Below, piece after piece: positions 41,682 through 50,923 of a stretch of 64,000 bases of DNA. The stretch comes from a virus, in the IMG/VR virus record IMGVR_UViG_3300043427_002233, positions 1 through 64,000 of that record. One strand, 5' to 3'. A program made the translations under genes and the position numbers. The notes beneath the pieces are model-generated. The model was not told where the DNA came from, did no database searches, and saw only the letters and a list, made by a program, of their open reading frames with translations. The first letter of the stretch is position 1. The number at the start of each line of letters is the position of its first letter.

Positions 41682-42855
41682 AAGCTTTCCAGTCATCCTT
41701 GATGTGTTTGATGTGTGGAATCATTGAGTGGTTGCAGTCCATTAAGGTTCCTGTGCTGTCCACTTCGACTGTAATAATTAGTGCTCCACTATCGTTGCGT
41801 ATGCGTTTACCTTTTTCCCAATCAGATTGTAAGTGCGTGGATGGAACTTCAAAGTACCATACGTTGCGATACCACATACTAATATATTTATGGTGGTGAC
41901 CAACGAAAATCATGTGTGGTTTGTCGCCGCCACTTAAACTATCAAGATACTTCTGACCAGAGTAAGATAACGCATAAGACGAGCCATCTTGTGGGTGAAA
42001 TAATTCCATCTTGCAGTTTGGTGTAAGTTGAATAACAGCTGTATTAATACCTAGATACTGCATATCTTTACGGCTTGCGGCAATACGTTTACCAATGTTT
42101 GCACCACCATTTTGAATATGGAAGTGGTCATGGTTACCAGTAATAAAGAAGGTTGTAATGCCTTCGCGTTCTGGATAGTTACGTATAATGTAATCAGCTT
42201 GATCATCAAATCCAATTGAGTGTAACGAATACATGTGGTCATCTCTTGACTTCTTAAAACCTTCTGAAATATCACCACAGTGGTAGATGTTTGTAATACC
42301 TCTACGTTCTGCTTCGTCATACAAGTAATGTAAGAAAGTTAATTGTTCATTCTTACTACCCAAGTGGCTATCACTAATCACCATAAATGTAAACTTACTT
42401 GTTTCACCAATAGCGTGTTGATATACTTGGCGTTCAGGTATCAAAGATTTTTCTAATGTAAAGATAGGTTCGCCATCATCCCATGCATCTTTGATTTTAT
42501 AGATACCTTCAGATTCAATTTCTTTAACTAAACCTAAGACTTCGTATTTAGATAAACCAAGTTTATCCATAATTTGTGAAAGTTTTGAGTTAGATTGAAT
42601 CATCTTTAGTAAACCTTCTCGTTTCTTTGATGGATCTACTTTTTTAGAATCATCTTTTACTGCACTAAATGTAGGTGCTTTGACATCAAGTCTATCGTAA
42701 CGTTTACGCCAAGAATCCCTTGATACAGATTCATTGAACTCTTTATTCAACGCTTTGAAAGCTTCACCCCATTTAACCTGTGCAAATTTATTTAAGTAAC
42801 CGTGTGCAATGTCTACTAATCTAGCTCTGTCTGCAACTTTTTTAAAATCATACAT
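41662..42855 (-). CDS. Metallophosphoesterase (exonuclease-like) with N-terminal helix-turn-helix
   Basis: 397 residues. The calcineurin-like motifs are complete: S161-D-S-H164, GD at 194-195, G240-N-H-D243 and GHHH near 325. A region at about 84-120 (NSKLSQIMDKLGLSKYEVL) reads as a helix-turn-helix. The family includes Mre11/SbcD nucleases and phage phosphatases, and the replication context favours DNA as the substrate. It ends inside the start of the next gene, so both are probably coupled. AGGAGG precedes the ATG. Confidence 0.8.
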   Translation of the reverse strand: MYDFKKVADRARLVDIAHGYLNKFAQVKWGEAFKALNKEFNESVSRDSWRKRYDRLDVKAPTFSAVKDDSKKVDPSKKREGLLKMIQSNSKLSQIMDKLGLSKYEVLGLVKEIESEGIYKIKDAWDDGEPIFTLEKSLIPERQVYQHAIGETSKFTFMVISDSHLGSKNEQLTFLHYLYDEAERRGITNIYHCGDISEGFKKSRDDHMYSLHSIGFDDQADYIIRNYPEREGITTFFITGNHDHFHIQNGGANIGKRIAASRKDMQYLGINTAVIQLTPNCKMELFHPQDGSSYALSYSGQKYLDSLSGGDKPHMIFVGHHHKYISMWYRNVWYFEVPSTHLQSDWEKGKRIRNDSGALIITVEVDSTGTLMDCNHSMIPHIKHIKDDWKAYATKSE

Positions 42856-42868
42856 GTTTATTTCCTCC

Positions 42869-43045
42869 TTATGTAATGATTACAAATAACTTTACGTATT
42901 CTAATCGATACCTTTTTAACAACATCAATTGTTTTCTTGTAGGTATTCTTACTCTTTCTAATTCTCCAATTCTTCTGTTTAAGAAGAACAGTCTTGCATA
43001 AGTAAGGTGTTTACGATCCAATGATTTCTTGGAGCTCTTGCTCAT
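42869..43045 (-). CDS. Small protein related to the C-terminus of the neighbouring DUF1064 protein
   Basis: 58 residues from ATG 43045, behind AAAGGAA; a longer frame from 43093 overlaps the neighbour more. ARLFFLNRRIGELERVRIPTRKQ matches the end of the DUF1064 protein upstream (ARIAWLNARINELDEMQNPTRAQ); about 15 of 35 residues are the same. A basic helical hairpin is likely; function unknown. Confidence 0.5.
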   Translation of the reverse strand: MSKSSKKSLDRKHLTYARLFFLNRRIGELERVRIPTRKQLMLLKRYRLEYVKLFVIIT

Positions 43046-43568
43046 ACCTACTTTTCCTTTCTTGTTGGGCTCTTGTTGGATTTTGCATTTCATCTAGTTC
43101 GTTGATTCTTGCATTTAACCAAGCAATCCTAGCAAGACGATTCTTAAGTTCTGTTCGTTCTTGTTTGATTTGTTGCCGCTTTGATCTCATTGTTTGTTTA
43201 TATGAATCAAGCTCAACCCATCCCGTAGTTTTAGAATACTTTAGAACCTCCAAGTGTAACGAAGGGTACAAGTATTCAAACATCTTACGGTGGATCTCAA
43301 ATTCGGGTAACACCATACCCTTAACATCGATGATTCTTTCTAAATTTTTAGAAACATCTAAGAATTGAAAATCAGCCTCATAATGCATAGGCTTCCACTT
43401 CTTTCCTTTCTTTTCAAACTCTGGTATAAGCATGAAAAGAGGATGGATCTTAAGATCTTTGATCTCACCCTTTGCAAGACGTTCTTTAAGAATAAGATAA
43501 TAACTGTATTCCATTTCGGAATCAAATCTATATCCGTCTGCATCGACTTTTTTGGCGAAGATTCTCAT
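43011..43568 (-). CDS. DUF1064 PD-(D/E)XK-type protein with C-terminal helical hairpin
   Basis: 185 residues. The first 125 residues (FDSEMEYSYYLILKERLAKG..., YEADFQFLD..., IIDVKGM) match DUF1064, a small nuclease-like fold of phages with a D...(D/E)xK core (D and K of DVKG visible). The last 45 residues form a basic helical hairpin not typical of the family. Its promoter is the consensus pair upstream. It heads the long replication operon. Confidence 0.75.
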   Translation of the reverse strand: MRIFAKKVDADGYRFDSEMEYSYYLILKERLAKGEIKDLKIHPLFMLIPEFEKKGKKWKPMHYEADFQFLDVSKNLERIIDVKGMVLPEFEIHRKMFEYLYPSLHLEVLKYSKTTGWVELDSYKQTMRSKRQQIKQERTELKNRLARIAWLNARINELDEMQNPTRAQQERKSRYEQELQEIIGS

Positions 43569-43593
43569 ATCATCACCTGCCTTTCTAATACAT

Positions 43594-43621
43594 ATTATAT
43601 ATTATATTAGAAAGATGTCAA
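43594..43621 (-). promoter_or_regulatory. Promoter of the replication/recombination operon
   Basis: Minus strand TTGACA (43621-43616), 16 bases, TATAAT (43599-43594), then a 25-base leader with AAAGGCAGGTGA before the DUF1064 gene. Confidence 0.75.
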
Positions 43622-43640
43622 GAGATGTACGCTTTATTTT

Positions 43641-43829
43641 TTAAAGTAAATTTTCTAACTCGTTAATTTCAACTCGCCATTGATTCCGTTGTTGAATTAA
43701 TTCATTTATATTATAAGGTAAAGCTTCCCCTATAAGACTTGCTTCATAGCATTTAATAATCTTATAATCTGTTTCAATAAGGTTTTGTTTTAAATCTCTT
43801 AATCTACCACGTTGTATTGTATTTAACAT
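43641..43829 (-). CDS. Small coiled-coil protein at the end of the virion operon
   Basis: 62 residues, two charged helices (IQRGRLRDLKQNLIETDYKI, QQRNQWRVEINELENLL). It begins one base after the large fibre gene. It may be a fibre-assembly helper or an unrelated helical hairpin like that of the neighbour gene; not recognised. Confidence 0.55.
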   Translation of the reverse strand: MLNTIQRGRLRDLKQNLIETDYKIIKCYEASLIGEALPYNINELIQQRNQWRVEINELENLL

Positions 43830-43830
43830 A

Positions 43831-46800
43831 TTAACCTACCTTTGTTGCTACAATAGCAATCTTTTCTAATGCAACATCACCAGTTCCAGGTGCTGTTGAA
43901 CAAGCGAATTGAAATGATAGTGTTTTGTCAGTTGTTGTTCCTGTATAAAGGAAACCTTTCATAGACCAATAGGTTTCTGTTCTTGACTGAGTGGCTGTTT
44001 GAGTAGTAATACCTAAACTTGTTCCTGATGTAGGAATGTTAATAGAATTGTTTTCCGTTGCAAAAGAACTTGCTGTTGTCGTTTGTTGCCATTCAAAAGC
44101 ACCATCAAATTTAGGAGTTCCTGTATTGTCACTTGTAATAACACTAATTACATTACCTACTAAGTTAGTAGTTGTAGTTTTTGACCACATTCCGTATACC
44201 GTTATAGAATAATAACCACTATGTGGTAACGTAATAGTGTGATATGTAGATGCTGTCGTTGTAGCGTTGGATTCTTTGGTAGACTTATAAGCAGTATATG
44301 TTGGTTTAACCCAAGTTCCGTTTTGTGCTAAGTAAGCGTCTGTGTTTGAATTAAAAGCTAATGTAGTATTTCTTAATAAGCCGCTTTGCGTAACAACAAG
44401 CGAGTCACCACTACTAATAGTTGAAGGACTTGATTGCCACCCTCCACCATTACTTATATTTCCATGGGTGTGATTTGATAAAGCATATGATCCCATACCT
44501 GAAACTAATTGATATGCTGATCCATGGTTACCATCAAGCAAATCAGCATTTAAATTAGTTACTACAGTTGTAGAATCAACTGTTAATGGTGCTGTTCCAG
44601 TAGCTACTGTAGAAGTAAATCTCGTAGCTTTAGCTACACCGTTAACTTCTAGTTTTTCGCCAGGTGATCTAGTACCAATACCAACGTTATTACCGTCAGG
44701 TTGTAATGCTAAGTTTTTATATGCAACTCCATCTTGTACAACTTGTATCGTACCCATGTCGTTACCATCTTCATAGTCTACCCAGACGCGTTTAGTTTCA
44801 GCGTCACCCATTACGTTTAATTGACCTGTAATTCTTGTTGCACCAACAACATGTAATTTAACAGCAGGACTACTCGTTCCAATTCCAACATTACCACCAC
44901 TTGTGATACGCATTTTTTCAGTTCCATCTGTGAAAAAGGTTTGGAATCCACCCCAACCAGCAAAACCAGTTTGGAATCTCATTTGTCCGTTTGTCATTTC
45001 CATCGCAACACTACCATAAATAGAAGAATCATTTTCAATACCAAAACCAACACCTCTAAAAGAACCATTTGTAGCACTTGATACTTTTGCGTAAGTTAAA
45101 CCAGCACCTTTAACTTCAAATAACTGGTTAGGACTCGCTGTCCCAATCCCCACATTACCGTTGGGTAAAATGGTCATCTTTTGAGTAAATGTTCCAGCAC
45201 TTGCAGTTCCAAATTGCAAATTACCACTATTGTTTGCACCACTTCTTTGAGAAGAAATACTTGCGATAACACTATTTGTTCCACTAACAGAATTATTAAA
45301 AACTAAAGCACCAACATCGGTATCGGTTGTTCTTGAACCTTGAACATTCATATAAGCAGTTGGCAATCCTAAACCGACTGCACTAACACTAAATTCTCTA
45401 CCAATACCTAAAATGCTCGGTGCAGTTGTTCCAATCCCAACATTACCATTACCGATAATACGCATTCTTTCAGTTGGAGAACTTGCATTAGGTGCAGTTC
45501 CAAAAGTTATGATACCCTCATCGCTAAATGTACCAATTCTAAATCCAATAGAAGATGTAATAAATTGATTAGCACTACCTGAAGCAACATTGATTTCTCT
45601 TACTAAAGAGTTGGCAGTTGTAAATGCACTTCCGTTTGTTAAGCGTAAATTTCCTGAAGAAATTTGCAACGCTTCAGCAGGACTCGTTGTTCCAATACCA
45701 ACATTACCGTTGGCAAGGATTCTTAATCTTTCCGTTGGATTAGAAGAACCATCTGCTTTCGTTAAGAATCGCATATTAGATGGCACAGTTCCATCACCAT
45801 TAGAAACGATGTCTAATGTCTTAGTAAATGTAGAACCAGCGTCACTTTGATAAGAAGCAAGGAAACCACCAGCACTTGCCGAATATGTCTTTAATGCCGT
45901 ATTACCACTTTCAAATAATTTAATAATACCACCAGCAACTTCAAGTTTGGTAGATGGTGATGTGGAACCAATCCCAACATTACCTGCACTTGTTAAACGC
46001 ATATATTCGGTTAATGCTGTTCCGTTGTAAGTTCTAAACTTAATGTTTGTGTCAGCACCATTGATGTCAGCGTTTCCGTTAAACCAAGTAATTTGCGAAT
46101 GTAAGTTTATTGCTCCACCTACATGTAATAATTGATCTGGTACTGTGGCACCGATCCCTACTCGACCGTTAGAAGTAATTCTCATTACTTCGCTACCACC
46201 TTCAGCAAAAGCTAAAGTATCGGCTGCTGGTCTAAACATCCCTGTGTCTGTATCATTTATGAAAGAAAAAGCCGGAGCGGCAGCAGAATTATCAGATGTT
46301 CTGATCCAACCATTTGTACCACTCAACTCCATTAACGTTGTTTGTTGACCAAATAATAAATTATTATAAAGTTTATTTTGTCCAAATTTTGTTACGGTTG
46401 AACCGGAAGAAGCTAAGTCTGGTCGTGAAAGTTTCCAGTCAATTTGACTTAGGTAACCAATCTTAGATGCTTTTGAAACAACAATAATTTCAATTACCGA
46501 TCTACCAAAATCACTCTCATTAGAAGCTTGAGATATAAAATTTACGTTTGTATTATCATTAACAAAGTTTGAAAAAGTAACTTGTTTCCAACCTATGCCT
46601 TGTGCAGCATAACTATAGTTATAAGTTCTTAAATATTCAGCTTCTGGGGCCCCATCATAATAGTGCGAAAGATAAAATTGACCATACGGATAGCCTATTG
46701 AACTACTAAAATCAGTAAGAACGTTATTACCTGGAGTAATTCTAATTTTAACATATTCCGTCGTTGCTACAGAAACATAACTATCATAATTCCCATCAAA

Positions 46801-47559
46801 TAATTGGCTAGCGGAAACACTTCCTAATGATGGAGAGTCCGTATATTGTGGAACATCTGGGTGTGCATAAACATAGATTGTACTATCAGGTCTAGCAGCT
46901 CCAAAGACAATAGCACCAGTAGAGTTATTATAAGTATACTGAGTGTTTCCTGATGGGGCTGATGCAACTTGTGTTGCCCTTGTTCCACCAGCTGAAATGT
47001 TTAAAAACACAACAACGTTTGTTGGTAATGGTGTTTGATCAAGAGTAAACGTTGTATTGTTAGCTGTCGTATAAGTATAAATAGATCGATAACCAGTATT
47101 TAAAATTGGATAAGTAACTGAGTTGTAAACTTTAAGGTGTCGCGTTGCAGTAACATACCACTTTTTATCAGCAGCATGCATTGCGTTATCAATTGAGTTA
47201 ATGTATAATTTCTTCCCACCAAATGGGTTGGTTGGCATTAATACATCGTTATAAGGGATACCACTGACATCAGGAGGTGTAGCCCACGAACCATCATTAC
47301 GTAAGAACGTTGTTGTTCCAGTCCCTAAGGCAATAGAAGAGCGAACGATCGAATCTGAACCGTTTACAAGAACTAACTTTTGACCCGACGCTACAGCTGT
47401 ATCAGCTGTAATCGTTCCACCGTTAGTTATATTTCCATGAGTATGTGAGGTAGGCGTAAAAGTAGCAGGCTTATTATCAATGTTTGACCAATCAGCAGTA
47501 GGATAAACAACATCGTACGCAGACGATCCTGTCTTCCTGCGAATTTTAACATTCGCCAT
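43831..47559 (-). CDS. Large tail fibre with VGIGTTSP repeats
   Basis: 1,242 residues. The first 25 residues (MANVKIRRKTGSSAYDVVYP) resemble the start of the neighbouring fibre and are probably the virion anchor. SHTHGNI motifs occur near 40 and near 1030. From about 460 to 960 there are seven copies of a beta-strand unit around NGNVGIGTTSP, each about 25-100 residues apart, as in trimeric fibres. The C-terminal 150 residues (YHTITLPHSGYYSITVYGMW...) look like a C1q-type beta-sandwich, probably the receptor-binding tip. The intramolecular chaperone common after such repeats is not seen. Confidence 0.75.
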   Translation of the reverse strand: MANVKIRRKTGSSAYDVVYPTADWSNIDNKPATFTPTSHTHGNITNGGTITADTAVASGQKLVLVNGSDSIVRSSIALGTGTTTFLRNDGSWATPPDVSGIPYNDVLMPTNPFGGKKLYINSIDNAMHAADKKWYVTATRHLKVYNSVTYPILNTGYRSIYTYTTANNTTFTLDQTPLPTNVVVFLNISAGGTRATQVASAPSGNTQYTYNNSTGAIVFGAARPDSTIYVYAHPDVPQYTDSPSLGSVSASQLFDGNYDSYVSVATTEYVKIRITPGNNVLTDFSSSIGYPYGQFYLSHYYDGAPEAEYLRTYNYSYAAQGIGWKQVTFSNFVNDNTNVNFISQASNESDFGRSVIEIIVVSKASKIGYLSQIDWKLSRPDLASSGSTVTKFGQNKLYNNLLFGQQTTLMELSGTNGWIRTSDNSAAAPAFSFINDTDTGMFRPAADTLAFAEGGSEVMRITSNGRVGIGATVPDQLLHVGGAINLHSQITWFNGNADINGADTNIKFRTYNGTALTEYMRLTSAGNVGIGSTSPSTKLEVAGGIIKLFESGNTALKTYSASAGGFLASYQSDAGSTFTKTLDIVSNGDGTVPSNMRFLTKADGSSNPTERLRILANGNVGIGTTSPAEALQISSGNLRLTNGSAFTTANSLVREINVASGSANQFITSSIGFRIGTFSDEGIITFGTAPNASSPTERMRIIGNGNVGIGTTAPSILGIGREFSVSAVGLGLPTAYMNVQGSRTTDTDVGALVFNNSVSGTNSVIASISSQRSGANNSGNLQFGTASAGTFTQKMTILPNGNVGIGTASPNQLFEVKGAGLTYAKVSSATNGSFRGVGFGIENDSSIYGSVAMEMTNGQMRFQTGFAGWGGFQTFFTDGTEKMRITSGGNVGIGTSSPAVKLHVVGATRITGQLNVMGDAETKRVWVDYEDGNDMGTIQVVQDGVAYKNLALQPDGNNVGIGTRSPGEKLEVNGVAKATRFTSTVATGTAPLTVDSTTVVTNLNADLLDGNHGSAYQLVSGMGSYALSNHTHGNISNGGGWQSSPSTISSGDSLVVTQSGLLRNTTLAFNSNTDAYLAQNGTWVKPTYTAYKSTKESNATTTASTYHTITLPHSGYYSITVYGMWSKTTTTNLVGNVISVITSDNTGTPKFDGAFEWQQTTTASSFATENNSINIPTSGTSLGITTQTATQSRTETYWSMKGFLYTGTTTDKTLSFQFACSTAPGTGDVALEKIAIVATKVG

Positions 47560-47562
47560 AAA

Positions 47563-48837
47563 TTACCACCCGTTCGAGGTACTTAAATCATCGTAAATAT
47601 ATGAACCAATTGGAGCTGTAGAATCAGCGGTTGTCTTCGCCAAGTCATAATAAATATTAGGTTTATTACTTATAGAGTTTGTCACTAATGTATCGACTTC
47701 AGAAGTGCTATAGACACCTAAAGATTCTCTAACGGTAATACCACTTTCAGCAACAAAATTTGTTCCGTTACCAACAATAAAGTTACCATCAGTTACAGCT
47801 AATCCAGCGATGTCAGCAAGTTTAGCGCTATAACCTTGGACATTTGTACCAATAACTAAACCCAACGTTGCTCTTTGAGCTGTAGTATCTGCATCATCTA
47901 AGATTGCGCGACCTGCGGCTGTTAATGACATGGTTGTAAATGTATCATTACCATTACCATAAACAAGAGTATCAGCTGCAATAGTCAAACCTGCAAAGTT
48001 TGTCAGTGTCGCATCTAGTGGTTGATATTGTGAGTGAGTGTGTGATGCAGGAGCAATCTTGTTTGTAATAGGTGTGCCAGAATTATATAAATCTGTACCA
48101 TCTACGGTAATATTGTCATATAAGAAGTTTTCTGTAACAACATCAGTATGTCCGTCTTGTAAACCTGTAGCGTTTGTTGTCTCATTATATCGTCCAGCGT
48201 TTTGCGTTGTTCCAACAACTGTAACAATACCGGCGTTTGCAGTTCCAGCATTTTCATAAACGTTATTAATAACAGAAGCAGTAAAAATAATTGCAGCACC
48301 AGAACTAGAACCATCTCCACCTCCGATAGCTTCAATAACAAACCAGTCTCCAGCTTCTAAAACTCCAGATGAAGTAGAGGCTGTACCGCTAGTCCCACCA
48401 TCTGTTGGTCTAAATTGTAAAGTTGCATAAACAGCTGGGTCAGAACCTAATGCTAAGATGCCAGTAAGATCTGAAATAGTACCACCAGTAGTAATTAAAA
48501 AATAATATCCTTTAATACTTCTATCAGCTGAATTAGCCGCATCTCTTGCGGCAATTAATGCAGCCGCTAAAGTTTGTCTCGTACCTTCAGTACCGACGTT
48601 ACCAGTTGTTGAACCATAATATAAAAGACTATCAAACACTGCATCAGGCAATTGAGCGATCGGAATTTTAATATTAGCATCTAAGGTAGCAACACCATTA
48701 GCAACACCTTTTTGAGTTAAAGGAACCTTTGCATCAAGCGCGGTTTGTAATCCATCTACTTGTGAAATAACAGTTGCAGGATAAAGATTCTCATATGTTG
48801 AGGATGCTGTCTTTCTTTTAATTTGAATGTTTGCCAT
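47563..48837 (-). CDS. Second tail fibre sharing the N-terminal anchor
   Basis: 424 residues. The start MANIQIKRKTASSTYENLYP is nearly the same as that of the 1,242-residue fibre. It contains SHTHSQYQPLDATL near 265 and beta-helix-like strands afterwards (LTNFAGLTIAADTLVYGNG). The end (ISNKPNIYYDLAKTT) lacks a receptor-tip domain. It may be a stem or branch protein that pairs with the larger fibre on the tail. Confidence 0.7.
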   Translation of the reverse strand: MANIQIKRKTASSTYENLYPATVISQVDGLQTALDAKVPLTQKGVANGVATLDANIKIPIAQLPDAVFDSLLYYGSTTGNVGTEGTRQTLAAALIAARDAANSADRSIKGYYFLITTGGTISDLTGILALGSDPAVYATLQFRPTDGGTSGTASTSSGVLEAGDWFVIEAIGGGDGSSSGAAIIFTASVINNVYENAGTANAGIVTVVGTTQNAGRYNETTNATGLQDGHTDVVTENFLYDNITVDGTDLYNSGTPITNKIAPASHTHSQYQPLDATLTNFAGLTIAADTLVYGNGNDTFTTMSLTAAGRAILDDADTTAQRATLGLVIGTNVQGYSAKLADIAGLAVTDGNFIVGNGTNFVAESGITVRESLGVYSTSEVDTLVTNSISNKPNIYYDLAKTTADSTAPIGSYIYDDLSTSNGW

Positions 48838-48847
48838 AGTTTATCTC

Positions 48848-49309
48848 CTATTTTTTATTTATTTTTTCAGAAAGTATAGCTTCTGTTTCAATACCTAATT
48901 CCAATGTTCCTTGTAAACCCTTAAGTAAAGAACGAACATTTGTAACGTAAGGATTTAAAAAATCTAAAAGAGCTTTATTTCTGTCCTCTTGTATTTTAAC
49001 ATCTTTTTTTAAATTTTCTAAAACATCAGGTGCTGGTGCAGTCTTCTTGTATGTCTCAAAATCTGATCTTAGTTTTATAAGTTCTTGAGTCTTAGATTCT
49101 AAAGATAAACTCACTTGAGCTAAGTTACTTTTAACGTTTTTATAATCTTGTAAATCTTTCTCTAAAAGATTTTTAACCTTGCCTATCTCGATGATCTCTT
49201 TATCTTTAACGTCAACAGCAGATCTTAAATGACCAAGTTCTTCGATCTTATTATTAAGTTCGATTACCTTTACAATTAATTCTGCTTTAGATAGTTTGTC
49301 AATTTCCAT
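48848..49309 (-). CDS. Coiled-coil protein
   Basis: 153 residues, almost entirely one heptad-rich coiled coil (about 1-125) of L, E and K. Probably a structural rod or an assembly factor for fibres. It is the first gene after the promoter at 49333 and has AAGGAG before its ATG. Confidence 0.6.
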   Translation of the reverse strand: MEIDKLSKAELIVKVIELNNKIEELGHLRSAVDVKDKEIIEIGKVKNLLEKDLQDYKNVKSNLAQVSLSLESKTQELIKLRSDFETYKKTAPAPDVLENLKKDVKIQEDRNKALLDFLNPYVTNVRSLLKGLQGTLELGIETEAILSEKINKK

Positions 49310-49332
49310 TATAATATCTCCTTACTTAAACC

Positions 49333-49341
49333 ATTATAACA
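49333..49341 (-). promoter_or_regulatory. Extended -10 promoter inside the virion operon
   Basis: TGTTATAAT on the minus strand (49341-49333) within AATATGTTATAATG, identical over 14 bases to the plus arm at 34042-34055. No good -35. The leader to ATG 49309 contains AAGGAG. Confidence 0.5.
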
Positions 49342-49343
49342 TA

Positions 49344-50279
49344 TTAGTTAGATACAAAAACACTGTTTTGATTTCCAAATATTGAGTCATCAGACCAAGC
49401 TTTATCTTCTGTAAAGTTACTATAAATATAAGTAACCTCTTTGACCACCCCATTAAATTTCACATAAACCTTATTCTTGGGTTTGATGGGTGTGTATAAT
49501 TTAATATAATTCGCTAAATGGTTACCTTGTTTATCTGTGACAATAACGTTAACAAGAACTGGCGTTCTAGTCTTTAAACCTGTAAAGGTATATTTAATAA
49601 CACCAAGCTTGGAAGATTGATCAAGCGTACCATTCTCACTAAGTACCCTTTGATCAAATGGTTTAAGGTTGCGATAGTTAAGTAACTGAAACTTATATTC
49701 AATATTCTTATTAATATAGTTAAAGTCACTTTCAATACCATAGTCATAATAGATAGAAACTGCTATCTCTTCTAGGCTACGATCGGTATCGTCAGTATCA
49801 AAGCATCTTATATCAAGATGTTTAATTTGTGGAATAGGAACTAAACTACTAATTAACTTTACATTCTCAGACCTTAATAAAATCTCACCTGTTGTAAACA
49901 ACAATGCGTTTGTAACACTATCAGATTTAATAAGGAACCTAAAGTCTCTTATCCAACGTAAATTGTTAAAGGTACTACGGTTTTGATTAGTAATATCAAT
50001 CTTAAAAACAATCTCTTTAAATAGATTAACGTCCTCATTACCGGTCCAAACATTCTCTTCGTTTAAGTTAATCGTATAACGATCAACCCAATAAAAGGTT
50101 GGAGATAATAAATCAACAGCCTTTGTCTTTTCATCTTCTAGATAAAACCTAAGTCCAACATTACTGTTTTGTGGACTATTAGAATACAAAAGGATTGTAA
50201 TAATGGCTTCTTCTTTTTTGATAGAAATATTCTTTACTTCAAAAAAAGTATTAAGTTTATTAATCTTCTGAGCTGCCAT
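49344..50279 (-). CDS. Hypothetical beta-rich virion protein
   Basis: 311 residues from ATG 50279 (MAAQKINKLN), behind AAAGG; earlier starts overlap the site. Long series of beta strands with little helix, as in baseplate or fibre-connector proteins. Not recognised. Confidence 0.55.
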   Translation of the reverse strand: MAAQKINKLNTFFEVKNISIKKEEAIITILLYSNSPQNSNVGLRFYLEDEKTKAVDLLSPTFYWVDRYTINLNEENVWTGNEDVNLFKEIVFKIDITNQNRSTFNNLRWIRDFRFLIKSDSVTNALLFTTGEILLRSENVKLISSLVPIPQIKHLDIRCFDTDDTDRSLEEIAVSIYYDYGIESDFNYINKNIEYKFQLLNYRNLKPFDQRVLSENGTLDQSSKLGVIKYTFTGLKTRTPVLVNVIVTDKQGNHLANYIKLYTPIKPKNKVYVKFNGVVKEVTYIYSNFTEDKAWSDDSIFGNQNSVFVSN

Positions 50280-50922
50280 ACTCATCAACCTTTACATAAA
50301 GTGTATCAGCAGAGGCTCCAGATAATGCGCTTTCAGGTGCAATAGTATTTACAATAATCTTGTTTTCTAACGCCGTGACCCTAGCAGCTAAGGTAAGAAG
50401 GTCAGCTTCTTTAACTAATGAATATAAAGTACCGTTAATATTTACCTTAGGCATTGTCATAAACTCAGCATCTGTAGCAATTAAATAATTAGTATTAAGT
50501 TGTTCATCAACATTATAATTAATTATAATAAGTTCATCAGATGAAATAGCTCTTAACATATATAACTTATTAGCTTTAAGTTCTTTAGCTTTTGCTTGAG
50601 TAACAACGACAGTATTATTAACTAAGCTTTTTTCTATCATAACTTTATATAATTTATTATTAACCGATGTACTGTCAAACCCTTCTGATGGTTGTAATAA
50701 ACTAACAAACTGAAGGTTATCAAAGTTATTTCTTGAATCTGTACCAGTTGGGATAAAGTAAAACACAGTATGTTGATCAATTAGACCAACCTTATGCTTG
50801 ACGAAATGAACGCTAGGATTCGTATTAGCAGCTAAAACAATTTCCCTATAGATATAAGGAGCATACTTAAGAGCATCCGCAGCTTTAGTTAATAAAGTAA
50901 GTTCTTGTGTAGTAAATGGCAT
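50260..50922 (-). CDS. Hypothetical virion protein, 220 residues
   Basis: Helical N-terminus (TTQELTLLTKAADALKYAPYIYR), then a beta-rich body and a heptad stretch near 180-200 (LTLAARVTALENKI), which may form a trimer. It lies among fibre genes and is probably part of the fibre or baseplate. Not recognised. Confidence 0.55.
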   Translation of the reverse strand: MPFTTQELTLLTKAADALKYAPYIYREIVLAANTNPSVHFVKHKVGLIDQHTVFYFIPTGTDSRNNFDNLQFVSLLQPSEGFDSTSVNNKLYKVMIEKSLVNNTVVVTQAKAKELKANKLYMLRAISSDELIIINYNVDEQLNTNYLIATDAEFMTMPKVNINGTLYSLVKEADLLTLAARVTALENKIIVNTIAPESALSGASADTLYVKVDEYGSSED

Positions 50923-50923
50923 G

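Noticed and set aside
43358-43543. Small frames opposite or within the DUF1064 gene (also 43365-43610)
   Set aside because: They are shadows of the real coding strand, without ribosome sites.
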